Assembly (NCBI GenBank): GCA_038228695.1
Contig: JBBRPA010000040.1
Span: 1-34,288 of the forward strand
From: DASVRZ01 sp038228695
GTDB taxonomy: Bacteria; Verrucomicrobiota; Verrucomicrobiia; Chthoniobacterales; DASVRZ01
Direction of reading: 5' to 3'
Length of the DNA: 34,288 bases
The position numbers were made by a program, and so were the translations under genes. Of this stretch, positions 7,844-16,507 are shown piece by piece; positions within the stretch are counted from its first letter, which is position 1, and every line of letters begins with the position of its first letter. The notes under the pieces are model-generated. The model did not search any database, was not told the origin of the DNA, and saw only the letters and a program-made list of their open reading frames with translations.

Positions 7844-8785
7844 GTGATTCAACGCAGCGATGGCGGCGTTCAGCGAGGGAAGATCGGAGATTGAAAGCAC
7901 TGGCGTGTCTTTTCGGATGCGATTGACCAATCCCGCGATGACTGCGCCGGGGCCGAGATCAATGAAGAGGTCGATTTTCATTTCGTCGAGGAGGTATTCG
8001 ATCGATTCGGTCCAGCGCACGCTACCGGTTACTTGCTCAGCGAGGGTTTCCCGGATGCGCGCCGGATCCGTCACTGGCGAGGCGTCCACGTTGCAAATTA
8101 CCGGAACGCGCGGCGCATGCATCTCTGTTTCCGCGAGGGCGACGGAGAGTTTTTGGTAAGCGGGCTCCATTAGCCGGGAATGGAAGGCTCCGGCGACGTT
8201 GAGCGTGGTGGCGCGGCGCACGCCGGCCTCTTTGGCGAGGGAAACGGCGAGGGCGATTTTCGAGGATTCGCCCGAAATGACAATCTGCCCGGGGCAATTT
8301 AAGTTCGCGACATCCACATCGGTTTGGGCGGCCAGATCGCGGATGGCATTTTCCTCACCGCCGATCATCGCTGCCATCCCGCCGTCGGTTTCGCGGCAGG
8401 CTTCCTCCATGTAACGACTGCGCTTGGCGACGAGATCGAGTCCAGTCGAGAAATCAAACGTCTCGGCGGCGCAATGGGCGGTGAATTCCCCGAGCGACAA
8501 ACCGGCGGCGGCGACGAATTCGAGGTCGGGCAAATGCTCAGCCAGAGCGGTCAGGCAAGCGATGCCGTGGACATAAAGCGCAGGTTGGCAAACGGAGGTG
8601 CGGGTGAGTTCTTCCACCGGGCCGGTGAAGGCGATCTGGGAAAGGGGAAACCCGAGTTTTTCGTCGGCTTCGGTGAAGAGTTTCTGCACGGAAGGATAGG
8701 TCGCAGCGAGGTCTTGGCCCATGCCGACGGCTTGGGCGCCTTGGCCGGAAAAAAGGAGGGCGATACGTTTGGGGGTGGTGCTCAT
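7838..8785 (-). CDS. fabD: Malonyl-CoA:ACP transacylase
   Basis: The protein has 315 residues, normal for FabD. The N-terminal FSGQGAQ (13-19) supplies the oxyanion-hole Gln, GLSLG (95-99) carries the nucleophile Ser97, and GAFHSRLM near residue 207 carries the catalytic His. FabD moves malonyl groups from CoA to acyl carrier protein, the entry step of type II fatty-acid synthesis in the cytoplasm. Unusually it is not beside fabH, fabG or acpP but downstream of tatD: its ATG overlaps the tatD stop as ATGA, so the two are translationally coupled. Confidence 0.93.
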   Translation of the reverse strand: MSTTPKRIALLFSGQGAQAVGMGQDLAATYPSVQKLFTEADEKLGFPLSQIAFTGPVEELTRTSVCQPALYVHGIACLTALAEHLPDLEFVAAAGLSLGEFTAHCAAETFDFSTGLDLVAKRSRYMEEACRETDGGMAAMIGGEENAIRDLAAQTDVDVANLNCPGQIVISGESSKIALAVSLAKEAGVRRATTLNVAGAFHSRLMEPAYQKLSVALAETEMHAPRVPVICNVDASPVTDPARIRETLAEQVTGSVRWTESIEYLLDEMKIDLFIDLGPGAVIAGLVNRIRKDTPVLSISDLPSLNAAIAALNHG

Positions 8786-9549
8786 AATTTGAAGAAGGAT
8801 TCTGCCGTGGCGGTGGTGTGTATGGCAAATGTTTCGAGCGTCTCACCGCGCGCCGCCGCCAGCGTCTCCGCGACGAGCCGGGTGTGGGCCGGCTCGCAGC
8901 GTTTGCCGCGAAAAGGGACCGGAGCTAGATACGGGCAATCGGTCTCCACCATGAATTGACCGGGAGCGAGCGCGCGGGCGGCAGCGCGCATGTTTTCGCC
9001 GTTTTTGAAGGTGGCAATACCCGTGAAGGAAACGAGATGTCCCGCATCGATGACTTGCCCGAGACGATCCAAGTCTTCGCCGAAGCAGTGGAAAACGGCG
9101 CGAAACTGCTTGGGATATTCCGCCAAAATCGCGATCGTGTCGTCCCAGGCCGCGCGTTGGTGGATGACGACGTTCAGTCCGAGTTCGGCAGCGAGGTCGA
9201 GTTGCTCGCGGAAGAAAACCGCCTGACGTACTTTTTGTTCGCCTGTTTCGTTGCGGTAATAATCCAGCCCCGTCTCGCCAATGGCCGCGATTTTGTTTTC
9301 GCTGGCGAGCGTCCGCAGAATCGAAATAAAGTCATTCGGCTCCTCATCGACCGCGTTCGGATGCACGCCGATGACGGGGAAAATTTGCGGGTGTTTTTTC
9401 GACAGTTCGATCACCCGCCGGCTGCTCTCCAGTCCCGTCGCGATGCTCACCATCCGCGTGACCCCTGCTGCCTGCGCTCGTTCGAGGATACCCGCAAAAT
9501 CCGGCACAAACTCCGGGTAGTCAAGATGGGCATGGGTATCGATTAGCAT
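8782..9549 (-). CDS. TatD-family metal-dependent hydrolase
   Basis: The protein has 255 residues, full length for TatD. It begins MLIDTHAHLD with the metal-binding HxH (His6, His8), and continues with AIGETGLDYY (metal Glu), NVVIHQR, VFHCFG and VETDCPYL (catalytic Asp), in the order seen in TatD/YcfH. These enzymes act as 3'-5' exonucleases or DNases with two metal ions in the cytoplasm. Which subgroup is meant (TatD, YcfH or YjjV) cannot be decided. It is the first gene of a two-gene operon with fabD. Confidence 0.9.
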   Translation of the reverse strand: MLIDTHAHLDYPEFVPDFAGILERAQAAGVTRMVSIATGLESSRRVIELSKKHPQIFPVIGVHPNAVDEEPNDFISILRTLASENKIAAIGETGLDYYRNETGEQKVRQAVFFREQLDLAAELGLNVVIHQRAAWDDTIAILAEYPKQFRAVFHCFGEDLDRLGQVIDAGHLVSFTGIATFKNGENMRAAARALAPGQFMVETDCPYLAPVPFRGKRCEPAHTRLVAETLAAARGETLETFAIHTTATAESFFKL

Positions 9550-9718
9550 CAGAATCCCAGCATGACTTTTTCACGCCACTTCACGCAAGCCGGAGAAAAG
9601 TATTTTCGGAAAAAATTTATATTTTGACATGGAACGGATCATTCTGGTTTCTTTGGCACTCTTGTAACCCCCCTTGCGTATTTCTAGCGTCGTCCTAGCC
9701 CGGCCTTCAATCCGCGCG

Positions 9719-9747
9719 TTGCGTTTAATTGCTATCAACCTCATAGT
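9719..9747 (+). promoter_or_regulatory. Candidate promoter of hicBA
   Basis: TTGCGT (9719-9724) and CATAGT (9742-9747) are 17 bp apart. The expected start point falls on or next to the hicB ATG at 9753, which would make the mRNA leaderless; no ribosome binding site is visible. Confidence 0.35.
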
Positions 9748-9752
9748 CTAGG

Positions 9753-9974
9753 ATGACTCGCTCGCTCACTGCTGTTTTGATCAGGGAAGATAACGGTTTC
9801 GTCGTACTTTGCCCTGAGGTGGATGTTGCTAGCCAAGGCGACACTGTCAAAGAGGCGAAACGTAATCTCCACGAGGCTGTGGAGCTTTTCTTCGAGTGTG
9901 CATCACCTCAAGAGGTGGCCGAGCGCCTCTCCTCTGAATCTTTTATCTCCTCCTTGGAGGTTCAGATTGCCTAA
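9753..9974 (+). CDS. hicB: HicB-family antitoxin
   Basis: The protein has 73 residues with the HicB partial RNase-H fold: a first strand with LTAVLIREDNGFVVLCPEV, VASQGDTVKEAKRNLHEAVELFFE as the helix, and a short C-terminus. There is no C-terminal ribbon-helix-helix or HTH, so it is the short HicB type. It precedes the toxin gene, whose TTG start overlaps its last codons. HicB binds and blocks HicA and usually represses its own promoter. A TTGCGT/CATAGT pair with a 17-bp spacer (9719-9747) sits so close to the ATG that the transcript would be nearly leaderless. Confidence 0.85.
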   Translation: MTRSLTAVLIREDNGFVVLCPEVDVASQGDTVKEAKRNLHEAVELFFECASPQEVAERLSSESFISSLEVQIA

Positions 9975-10188
9975 ACTCCCGCCCCATTCTGGGGCTGCTG
10001 TCTGCCGCATTCTGGAGGTGCATGGATTCGTCCATGTTCGCCAGAAGGGCAGTCACATTATCATGCCGCTTCGGACCGCAACTACAACCGTCACTGTTCC
10101 TATTCCAAACCACAAGGAGCTGCGGATTGGCACTTTGAGATCCATAATCAGGCAGAGCCATCTGCCGCTTTCGGCATTTACCGCGTGA
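9967..10188 (+). CDS. hicA: HicA-family mRNA interferase toxin
   Basis: Starting at a TTG at 9967 that overlaps the last codons of hicB, the protein has 73 residues. It fits HicA throughout: PKLPPHSGAAVCRILEVHGF, then VRQKGSHIIM with the catalytic His in the conserved GSH, then TVPIPNHKELRIGTLRSIIRQ. HicA is a dsRBD-like ribonuclease that cuts mRNA and halts translation until bound by HicB. No ATG is available in the right place; TTG is inferred from alignment to the family start. Its TGA overlaps the GTG start of the next gene. Confidence 0.85.
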   Translation: MPKLPPHSGAAVCRILEVHGFVHVRQKGSHIIMPLRTATTTVTVPIPNHKELRIGTLRSIIRQSHLPLSAFTA

Positions 10189-10415
10189 CTCGTCCGGGCC
10201 TAACCAATCCGCGCGATCCGTTGCATGGGATCACTTTGAAGTCGATTTTGATGCGGCTGCTTCAGCGTCATGGTTGGGAGGAAATGGGCGATCGGATTCC
10301 GATTCGGTGTTTTCAGTTGGACCCTTCGATTAAGTCGAGTCTGACCTTTCTGCGGAAGACGCCTTGGGCTCGGAAACGGGTGGAGGATTGGTTTATCGAA
10401 GAACTCCCGGAATGA
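10185..10415 (+). CDS. VF530-family (DUF2132) small DNA-binding protein
   Basis: The protein has 76 residues and matches the VF530 family over its whole length: DPLHGITLKSILMRLLQRHGWEEMGDRI is followed by PIRCFQLDPSIKSSLTFLRKTPWARKRVEDWF. The solved family member from Vibrio is reported as a double-stranded DNA-binding domain; the physiological role is unknown. The GTG start overlaps the hicA stop (GTGA), so it is translationally coupled to the toxin-antitoxin pair. VF530 genes are more usually single genes. It is convergent with the MFS gene. Confidence 0.85.
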   Translation: MTRPGLTNPRDPLHGITLKSILMRLLQRHGWEEMGDRIPIRCFQLDPSIKSSLTFLRKTPWARKRVEDWFIEELPE

Positions 10416-10428
10416 TCGGGAAAGCCGA

Positions 10429-11706
10429 CTACGCGAGAGCGGGCGGTTTGGTGTTTCCCATTGCGGATGCTTCAACGAGAGCGGTGTCGCGGGCAAGTAA
10501 TTTTTGGCTACTGATCCAAACTACACCAGCGACTAACATCACGAGGGAAACCGCGATGAAGCTTTGCGACCAAGTGCCGTGATCCTTGATGAGGCCCATG
10601 AGATAGGGGGAGGGGACGTCGCCGAGGAGGTGGATAACCAGGATGTTAGCAGCGAAGGCGGTGGCGCGCATCGAGGGCGGAGTCACGTTGGCGATAGCGG
10701 TGTTTGACGGGCCGATATTCAAAAACAGGAAAAACATCGCTAGCGCAATGAAGATCCAAGCGTAAGGCATCGGGACGTAAAGCATGATGACGGTGCAAGG
10801 GAAGGCGAGCAACATTCCGGTGCCGGAAACGAGAAAATACGCCCCCGGGAAACGCGAGCGAAGACGATCGCCCAGCCAGCCTCCTAACAAGGTGGAAATA
10901 AGGCCAGTCAGGGCGAGGATGCCGCCAAAGATCAGGCTGGCGGTAGCAATCGGAACGCCGCGATCTTCATGAATGTAGGTCGGAGCCCAGACCGAAAGTC
11001 CTCCGATGGCAAAGGTCATGGCGGCTTGCGCAAGAATGTTAGTCACAAGCGAGGGAATGCGGAGAAGTTTTTTGTAATCCTCCCAACCCGGCTGCGTGGA
11101 GCCGTGCTGGGAAGACTCGCGGCGGGGTTCCTTCATGAAAAAGCAGAACGTCGCTAGGAGCAGTCCGGGAGGTACGACGAGATAAAAAGCCCAGCGCCAG
11201 TCCAGCACCCGGGTCATCAAACCACCGAAGGCATAGCCGAGCGCGCTTCCCACTGGGATCGCCATGAAAAACCAAGCCAGCACCTGCCCGCGTCGTTGCA
11301 CCGGATAGAAATCGCTAATAATGGTCGGGGCGGCCGGTCCGTAGCCCGCCTCGCCAACCCCAAGAAAAATGCGGGTGATGAGGAGCATGCCAAATCCAGT
11401 GGCGAGGCCCGACGCGCCGCTGGCCAGACTCCACAGCGCGACGCTCAAACCGATGATCAACCAGCGCGAGTAACGATCCGCCAGCCATCCGAAAATCGGG
11501 GCGGTAATCATGTAGCTGAGGAGAAAGGCCGTCGTCAGGAGCCCGGCCTTGGAGTTTGCATCGGGGGCTCCGGCCAGAAAAGTGTCCTTAATGGAGGGAA
11601 TGACGGCGGCCAGAATATAGCGGTCGAGGTAGCAGAAAAGGTTGATCACCAAAAGCAGCGCGAGCGATTTGCGCGCCCCTGCTAGTGGTTCGGCGTCCGA
11701 TTTCAT
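10429..11706 (-). CDS. MFS transporter, Spinster-like
   Basis: The protein has 425 residues and about 12 hydrophobic helices in two sets of six. Helix 1 ends with LFCYLDRYILAAVIPSI and the loop after helix 2 reads GWLADRYSRWLIIGLS, the MFS signature. A second GGWLGDRLRSRF loop occurs in the middle. The overall pattern, including GVGEAGYGPAAPTIISDFYP, is that of the Spinster/GudP-related group. Substrates in this group include lipids and organic anions; nothing here decides between them. It stands alone, convergent with the VF530 gene and divergent from the flavin reductase-like gene. Confidence 0.85.
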   Translation of the reverse strand: MKSDAEPLAGARKSLALLLVINLFCYLDRYILAAVIPSIKDTFLAGAPDANSKAGLLTTAFLLSYMITAPIFGWLADRYSRWLIIGLSVALWSLASGASGLATGFGMLLITRIFLGVGEAGYGPAAPTIISDFYPVQRRGQVLAWFFMAIPVGSALGYAFGGLMTRVLDWRWAFYLVVPPGLLLATFCFFMKEPRRESSQHGSTQPGWEDYKKLLRIPSLVTNILAQAAMTFAIGGLSVWAPTYIHEDRGVPIATASLIFGGILALTGLISTLLGGWLGDRLRSRFPGAYFLVSGTGMLLAFPCTVIMLYVPMPYAWIFIALAMFFLFLNIGPSNTAIANVTPPSMRATAFAANILVIHLLGDVPSPYLMGLIKDHGTWSQSFIAVSLVMLVAGVVWISSQKLLARDTALVEASAMGNTKPPALA

Positions 11707-11912
11707 TCCGCTGCATCACGCCGGAAAACTCTCCGGAAGACAAGAGCGGAATCTTCCGGGTGCAACGAAAACGGCTGTGGCCCTCGGCGCAACGATGAAT
11801 AAGTAAGGTTAGATGGCTTCTACGGAAAGGTTCCCTGCGTTGGTTATGATGTTCGTATTAAAAACACGCGGAGGCTGTTTGATTTTTGAGCGATTGCCGC
11901 GATTTTCGTGCA

Positions 11913-12515
11913 ATGGAACTCGATCTTGATGGCAAGCATGCCGACCGCGCTTACGCGATTTTGGCGTCACTGGTTACGCCCCGGCCGATCGCATTGGTCA
12001 CTACGCTCGACGCTCAGGGAGTGGTTAATGCGGCGCCGTTCAGTTTTTTCAACCTGATGGGGGCCAATCCGCCGATCCTAGCTTTTGCTCCGGGCAACCG
12101 GGACGACGGGGCACCCAAAGACACTGCCGCAAACATTCGCCTGAATCATGAGTTTGTTGTGAATCTGGTCGATGAACCAATCGCGGAGGCGATGAACCGC
12201 TGTGCGGCGACCTTGCCGCCGGGCAAAAGTGAGATCGAGCACGCCGGATTTCATCTTTCGCCTTCATCAATCATCCGTCCGCCGCGCATTACCGAGGCTC
12301 CCGCGAGTCTGGAATGTACTGAATGGGGCACTCTGGAGATCGGCGACAATCGCGTGATCGTGGGGCTAATTCATCGAGTACATTTGCGTGATGAATTGAT
12401 CGATCCGAAGACGCTCCGGATCCGGAAGGAAAAGTTTCATGTCATCGGCCGGATGGCGTCGCCGCACTGGTATTGTCACACCGATCATCAATTTGAAATG
12501 ATTCGGCCAGATTAG
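11913..12515 (+). CDS. Flavin reductase-like FMN-binding protein
   Basis: From the ATG at 11913 the protein has 200 residues. YAILASLVTPRPIALVTTLDAQGVVNAAPFSFF is the start of the flavin-reductase split-barrel (DIM6/NTAB) fold, with NPPILAFAPGNRDDG and HEFVVNLVDE as the FMN-phosphate and barrel segments. Members bind FMN and either reduce flavin with NAD(P)H or act as flavin carriers for two-component oxygenases; no oxygenase is nearby. A TTG nine codons upstream is a weaker alternative. It is divergent from the MFS gene, with about 200 bp between them in which I see no defined site. Confidence 0.85.
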   Translation: MELDLDGKHADRAYAILASLVTPRPIALVTTLDAQGVVNAAPFSFFNLMGANPPILAFAPGNRDDGAPKDTAANIRLNHEFVVNLVDEPIAEAMNRCAATLPPGKSEIEHAGFHLSPSSIIRPPRITEAPASLECTEWGTLEIGDNRVIVGLIHRVHLRDELIDPKTLRIRKEKFHVIGRMASPHWYCHTDHQFEMIRPD

Positions 12516-12563
12516 AGGACATCCGAGATTGCCAAGGCGCAAAAGTTTTGTCATTGCTGGCGC

Positions 12564-13643
12564 ATGTCAAAGCATCGAAGCCTTTCCTATGCCCGCGCTC
12601 GGCTGTATTTGGGCATTACGAACGTCGGCTTTTGGGTGTGCCTCTCCTCGGTTGTGCTGGGCTTGGGATGGGCCGGACAGTATTTTCCTACCCATCCTTT
12701 GGCGGGAAAGAAACTGGTCGTCTCGCTGTGTATTTTCCTCGGCGGATATATCGCCCTTCAGGCACCTTTCGATTGGCTGGGCGGGTATCTGGTTCCCAAA
12801 GCCTATCGCCGCTACTACGGCGATTTCAGCGATTTCGTGACCAACTGGCTGCGCGGCGTCTCGGTCCAATTCCTCGTTTTATTGATGGTGGCGGTGAGTT
12901 GGCAAATGTTTGCGGATTGGTTTCCCTGGATTGCAACCGGCTGGATGGTCTTGCTGCTCGCGGTGCAAATGCATTTGGCGCGCCTCGTGGGAAATTTCCA
13001 GTCGCGCGGGGAGTTCGCCTGGAAGTCGCTTGATGACGCCTTTACTGGTGGGATCGCTGGCCTGCCTGGATTTCAAAAACCGATCTTTGTCACCGGTCGC
13101 GGGCAGCGTTTGCGAGCAATGGACGAGCGGAGACGCAACTACTTGCAACGCATGATCCTGCCGTCGCTAGGTATTCTCTTGGCAGTTCTTTTCAATCTCG
13201 CGGGGCTGCTCTTGGCGTCCGTGATGGTGCATTTCCCACTCAATAGTGTGGCGGGACTGGTCGAGATCGCGATGTGGTTCACGATCTGGTCGTTTCTCGG
13301 ACTGCTCATTCTGCCAAGCATGAGCCGTCCCGCCGTTTATGCGGGAGATTATGCCCTTTTTTCCAAAGGGGTCAGCCAAGAGGAATTTACCCAGTATTTG
13401 CAGTCCGACCCTTCCCAATCGGGAGAGGAAAGCCGAGGCACTTGGGTCGAAAGGATTTTTCATCCGGTGCCTAGCCCGGACAACCGCATCCGCGCTTGGG
13501 GCACGGCTCCGGGTTGGAGCGGTTGCTGGCATGCGGCGCGATACGCCCTCTTTTTGTCTTGGGCGGGTCTTTCCCTGCTGAACCGCTCGGTGCATTGTAA
13601 CATCGGCAAACCAAACGTCTGGGTGCTGCTACCCTGCGACTAG
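12564..13643 (+). CDS. Multi-pass membrane protein resembling a zinc-less Ste24/M48
   Basis: The protein has 359 residues with about six or seven hydrophobic segments. The membrane layout and several loops recall Ste24-type M48 proteases: APFDWLGGYLVPKAYRRYYG near the N-terminus, a late RPAVYAGDYALFSKGVSQEEF in the place of the ExxAD helix, and WVERIFHPVPSPDNRI like the HPxxxxRI end. The zinc motif HExxH is absent and the third ligand Glu is not present, so it would be proteolytically inactive. The relationship is weak and based on layout. The last 25 residues are Cys- and His-containing (SVHCNIGKPNVWVLLPCD). Confidence 0.55.
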   Translation: MSKHRSLSYARARLYLGITNVGFWVCLSSVVLGLGWAGQYFPTHPLAGKKLVVSLCIFLGGYIALQAPFDWLGGYLVPKAYRRYYGDFSDFVTNWLRGVSVQFLVLLMVAVSWQMFADWFPWIATGWMVLLLAVQMHLARLVGNFQSRGEFAWKSLDDAFTGGIAGLPGFQKPIFVTGRGQRLRAMDERRRNYLQRMILPSLGILLAVLFNLAGLLLASVMVHFPLNSVAGLVEIAMWFTIWSFLGLLILPSMSRPAVYAGDYALFSKGVSQEEFTQYLQSDPSQSGEESRGTWVERIFHPVPSPDNRIRAWGTAPGWSGCWHAARYALFLSWAGLSLLNRSVHCNIGKPNVWVLLPCD

Positions 13644-13661
13644 TCTTTCGCTAGAAATTTC

Positions 13662-15086
13662 CTACTGCACCGGAGCGAGGAGACGCGCAACCCGTACTCT
13701 CAATTGGAACCAAAACCCGGCCTCGGTGATTTCCTCGATCTTCGCTAAGCGGCTGTTCGAGAAGTCATTCTCCAGCATCGCCTCGACCTTCTTCGCCATT
13801 ACATGATCGGCGAATCCCATCGTGATCTCGAAGTTCAGACGGAACGAGCGGCTGTCGAAATTCGCCGTGCCGACCGCGCAGTAATCCGAGTCCACTAACA
13901 TCACTTTCTGATGCATAAAACCGCGCTGATACCGATACCAGCGAATGCCCAGCGGGATGGTCTGTTCGAGATAAGAAAAGGACGAAAGCCAGACCAGTTG
14001 GTGATCGGGCTTTTCGGGAATGAGAATGCGCACGTCCACTCCACGGAGTGCGGCCAATTGCAACGCGGAGATAAATTGTTCGTCCGGCACGAAATACGGA
14101 CTGGCGATCCACAGCCGCTCGCGGGCCGAGTTAATCGCGAAGAGAAAAAACAAGGTCGCCGTCTCGAGCGAATCCGCCGGACTGCTCGGGAGGCAAAGCG
14201 TTGCCGTGTTGGAATCGAGCGTTCGCTGCGGCTTCCAGTTTAGCTTGGGCTTCTCCCCAGTGGCCCATTGCCAGTCGTCAAACCACGCCACCTGCACGCA
14301 TTGCACCACCGGCCCCTCCACCTCCACGTGGGTATCTCGCCAGGGACCTATCTCCGGATAAAGCCCTAGATATTCATCACCCACATTGTGACCGCCGATA
14401 AAGGCGATCCCCCCGTCCACAATGACGATTTTCCGGTGGTTGCGGAAATTGATTTGGAAACGCTTCGGAAAACCTTTCGTGCTGTCAAAAGGCGCAATTT
14501 CTACTCCGCCGGCGCGCAACGTTTCGCAATAATCTCCCAGATAACCACTGCCCACTGCGTCAAATAACACATAGCACCGCACTCCCTCGGCCGCTTTCGC
14601 TAGCAACGCCTTTTGCAGGCGAAGGCCGATGTCATCTGCCCGAATGATATAAAACTGCACCAGCACATAGTCTTTTGCCGCCTCGATCGCACGGAAAATG
14701 GCCGTGAACGTCGCCTCGCCGTCCACTAACAATTCCGCCCGATTATGGGTCGTGAACGGCAGTTTCGCCAGCCGCTCGAGCAGGGCTCGCTCGTGTTCTC
14801 GGGAGTGAATATTTAACTCAAACTCTCGCAGATCCTCCGCCAGTTGACGCGCCACTGCGCTCGTTTTTAGCGTCTCCTCCCGACGCGACGATACGTAGCC
14901 GCCAAACTTCGTCCTTCCGAAGACCAAATAGGCAGGCACTGCGAGCCACGGGAGGGCGTTCAGCGCCACGGCCCATGCAATCGCGCCCTGGGCGGTCCGC
15001 GTTTCCATGATCGCCTTGATCGACATCGCAAAGCCCGCCAATTGGCCGCTGGCAATCAAAATTGATAACCACATTGCCTTCAGCAT
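13662..15086 (-). CDS. cls: Cardiolipin synthase (phospholipase D family)
   Basis: From the ATG at 15086 the protein has 474 residues, close to the 480 typical of bacterial Cls. Two N-terminal membrane helices precede two PLD catalytic motifs, HRKIVIVDGGIAFIGG and HQKVMLVDSDYCAVGTANFDSRSF. The enzyme condenses two phosphatidylglycerol molecules (or related lipids) to cardiolipin at the inner membrane. A longer frame to a TTG at 15140 adds 18 basic residues but leaves little space for a promoter against the divergent PilT gene; I prefer the ATG. The next genes do not share a strand. Confidence 0.9.
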   Translation of the reverse strand: MLKAMWLSILIASGQLAGFAMSIKAIMETRTAQGAIAWAVALNALPWLAVPAYLVFGRTKFGGYVSSRREETLKTSAVARQLAEDLREFELNIHSREHERALLERLAKLPFTTHNRAELLVDGEATFTAIFRAIEAAKDYVLVQFYIIRADDIGLRLQKALLAKAAEGVRCYVLFDAVGSGYLGDYCETLRAGGVEIAPFDSTKGFPKRFQINFRNHRKIVIVDGGIAFIGGHNVGDEYLGLYPEIGPWRDTHVEVEGPVVQCVQVAWFDDWQWATGEKPKLNWKPQRTLDSNTATLCLPSSPADSLETATLFFLFAINSARERLWIASPYFVPDEQFISALQLAALRGVDVRILIPEKPDHQLVWLSSFSYLEQTIPLGIRWYRYQRGFMHQKVMLVDSDYCAVGTANFDSRSFRLNFEITMGFADHVMAKKVEAMLENDFSNSRLAKIEEITEAGFWFQLRVRVARLLAPVQ

Positions 15087-15178
15087 CAGGAATTTGCGCA
15101 AAAAAGGGAATCTTTTTCGATTCAAGTTCCGTCGTGGCAAGGTTGTTGCTTAAGAAGGGAAGAGCATCCACCCATTCT

Positions 15179-16363
15179 GTGAACAAAGAACTTCTCGACC
15201 ACATCCTTGCCGCCATGATTGAGACAGACGGTGTTTCCGATCTATTTTTCATCGTGGGTAAGCCACCCCACATCGAGCTTCATGGCGAACTCGTCGCCAT
15301 GGAAACGGACCCACCTGACCTTGGACTGACCCATCCCCAGATCACGGCCATGGGGAAAATCCTCCTCAACGGCAACAAACGCCTCGAGGACGATTGGCTT
15401 ACCAACGGCTCGTGCGATTGCAGCTATTCCATTCCCGAGGCGCGTTTTCGCGTGAATTTTTTCCGGCAGAATGGCAATCCCGCCATCGTCATGCGCAAGC
15501 TGAATTCCGCCATTCCTAACATGCGGGCACTTAACCTTCCGCCCGTTTTCAAAAATATCGTTAAAGAAAAGACCGGCATCATCTTCGTCACCGGCGGCAC
15601 CGGCAGCGGCAAGACCACCACGCTCGCCGCCATGCTCAACGAAATCAACGAGACCCATCGTTGCCACGTCGTCACGCTGGAGGATCCGATCGAGTTTCTG
15701 CATCCGCATAAGAAATCCATTTTCTGTCAACGCGAACTCGGCAAAGATTTCAATAGCTTCCCGAACGGCCTCCGTGCCGCCCTCCGCCAGGCGCCCAAAG
15801 TCATTCTCGTCGGCGAAATCCGCGACCGCGACACCATGGAGATCGCCATGACCGCGGCGGAGACGGGTCACGTCGTTTTCAGCACCCTCCACACGATCAA
15901 CGCTGGCCAATCGATCAACCGCATCCTCGGCATGTTCAGCCGCGAAGAAGAACCCCTCGTTCGCCAGCGCCTCGCCGAGACCCTGCGCTATGTCGTCAGT
16001 CAGCGCCTCGTCGTCAAAACCGGTGGTGGCCGCCATCTCATCACCGAGATCATGGGCAGCAGTCTCAGCACCCGCGAAGCCATTCTCTACGGAGAAAAAG
16101 ACGGACGCACTTTTCAAGACATCATCGAGGATGCCGTTCCGCAGGGCTGGCATAGCTTCGACCAGGAACTCCTCGAAGCGGTGCAAAAAGGTATCATCAC
16201 CGACGAATCGGCCATGCTTTATTGCAACGTCAAAAACAAAATGAGTCGCGACCTCGATGCGTTGCGCCACCAGGGTAGCGCCAAAAATGGAGGCGCAATG
16301 AAGGAATCTGGACTGCGCATTCAGGAAAAAGCCGTCCCCAAACCGCCTGCGCTACCGGTCTAA
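15179..16363 (+). CDS. PilT/PilU-family type IV pilus retraction ATPase
   Basis: The likely start is the GTG at 15179, giving 394 residues. Landmarks are the Walker A loop GGTGSGKTTT, the Asp box VVTLEDPIEFLH, the Walker B region VILVGEIRDRDTMEIAM, and the His box TGHVVFSTLHT, all in the order of secretion ATPases of the PilT group. PilT hexamers depolymerise pilin to retract pili at the inner membrane. No pilB, pilC or pilin gene is adjacent, so other pilus genes must lie elsewhere. The frame stays open upstream to 15062, inside the cls region, so the exact start is uncertain. Whether it is PilT or PilU cannot be decided from the sequence. Confidence 0.88.
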   Translation: MNKELLDHILAAMIETDGVSDLFFIVGKPPHIELHGELVAMETDPPDLGLTHPQITAMGKILLNGNKRLEDDWLTNGSCDCSYSIPEARFRVNFFRQNGNPAIVMRKLNSAIPNMRALNLPPVFKNIVKEKTGIIFVTGGTGSGKTTTLAAMLNEINETHRCHVVTLEDPIEFLHPHKKSIFCQRELGKDFNSFPNGLRAALRQAPKVILVGEIRDRDTMEIAMTAAETGHVVFSTLHTINAGQSINRILGMFSREEEPLVRQRLAETLRYVVSQRLVVKTGGGRHLITEIMGSSLSTREAILYGEKDGRTFQDIIEDAVPQGWHSFDQELLEAVQKGIITDESAMLYCNVKNKMSRDLDALRHQGSAKNGGAMKESGLRIQEKAVPKPPALPV

Positions 16364-16507
16364 ATTAAAAAGCCGAGACGCTTGCTTCCAGCCTACGTAG
16401 CTCGAAGGGTAGAGCTAGAAATCGGAAGCTTCCTTCAGGCGAGAAAATATTCGCCGTTTAGTGTCGAGACGAGAGCTCGAAGCCTCGGGGGTTTATTGCA
16501 CAAAACT

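Noticed and set aside
11707..11912. Riboswitch or operator between the MFS and flavin reductase-like genes
   Set aside because: Some short inverted segments (CGGAA/TTCCG) exist, but I see no FMN-riboswitch or other conserved pattern.
15242..16270. A 342-residue minus-strand frame opposite the PilT gene
   Set aside because: It is the antisense of a gene with all Walker and His-box motifs; its translation is rich in Glu, Ala and Asp with no family.
16370..16507. Terminator after the PilT gene from GGCGA/TCGCC
   Set aside because: Only a 5-bp stem without a T-run; it cannot be told from chance.
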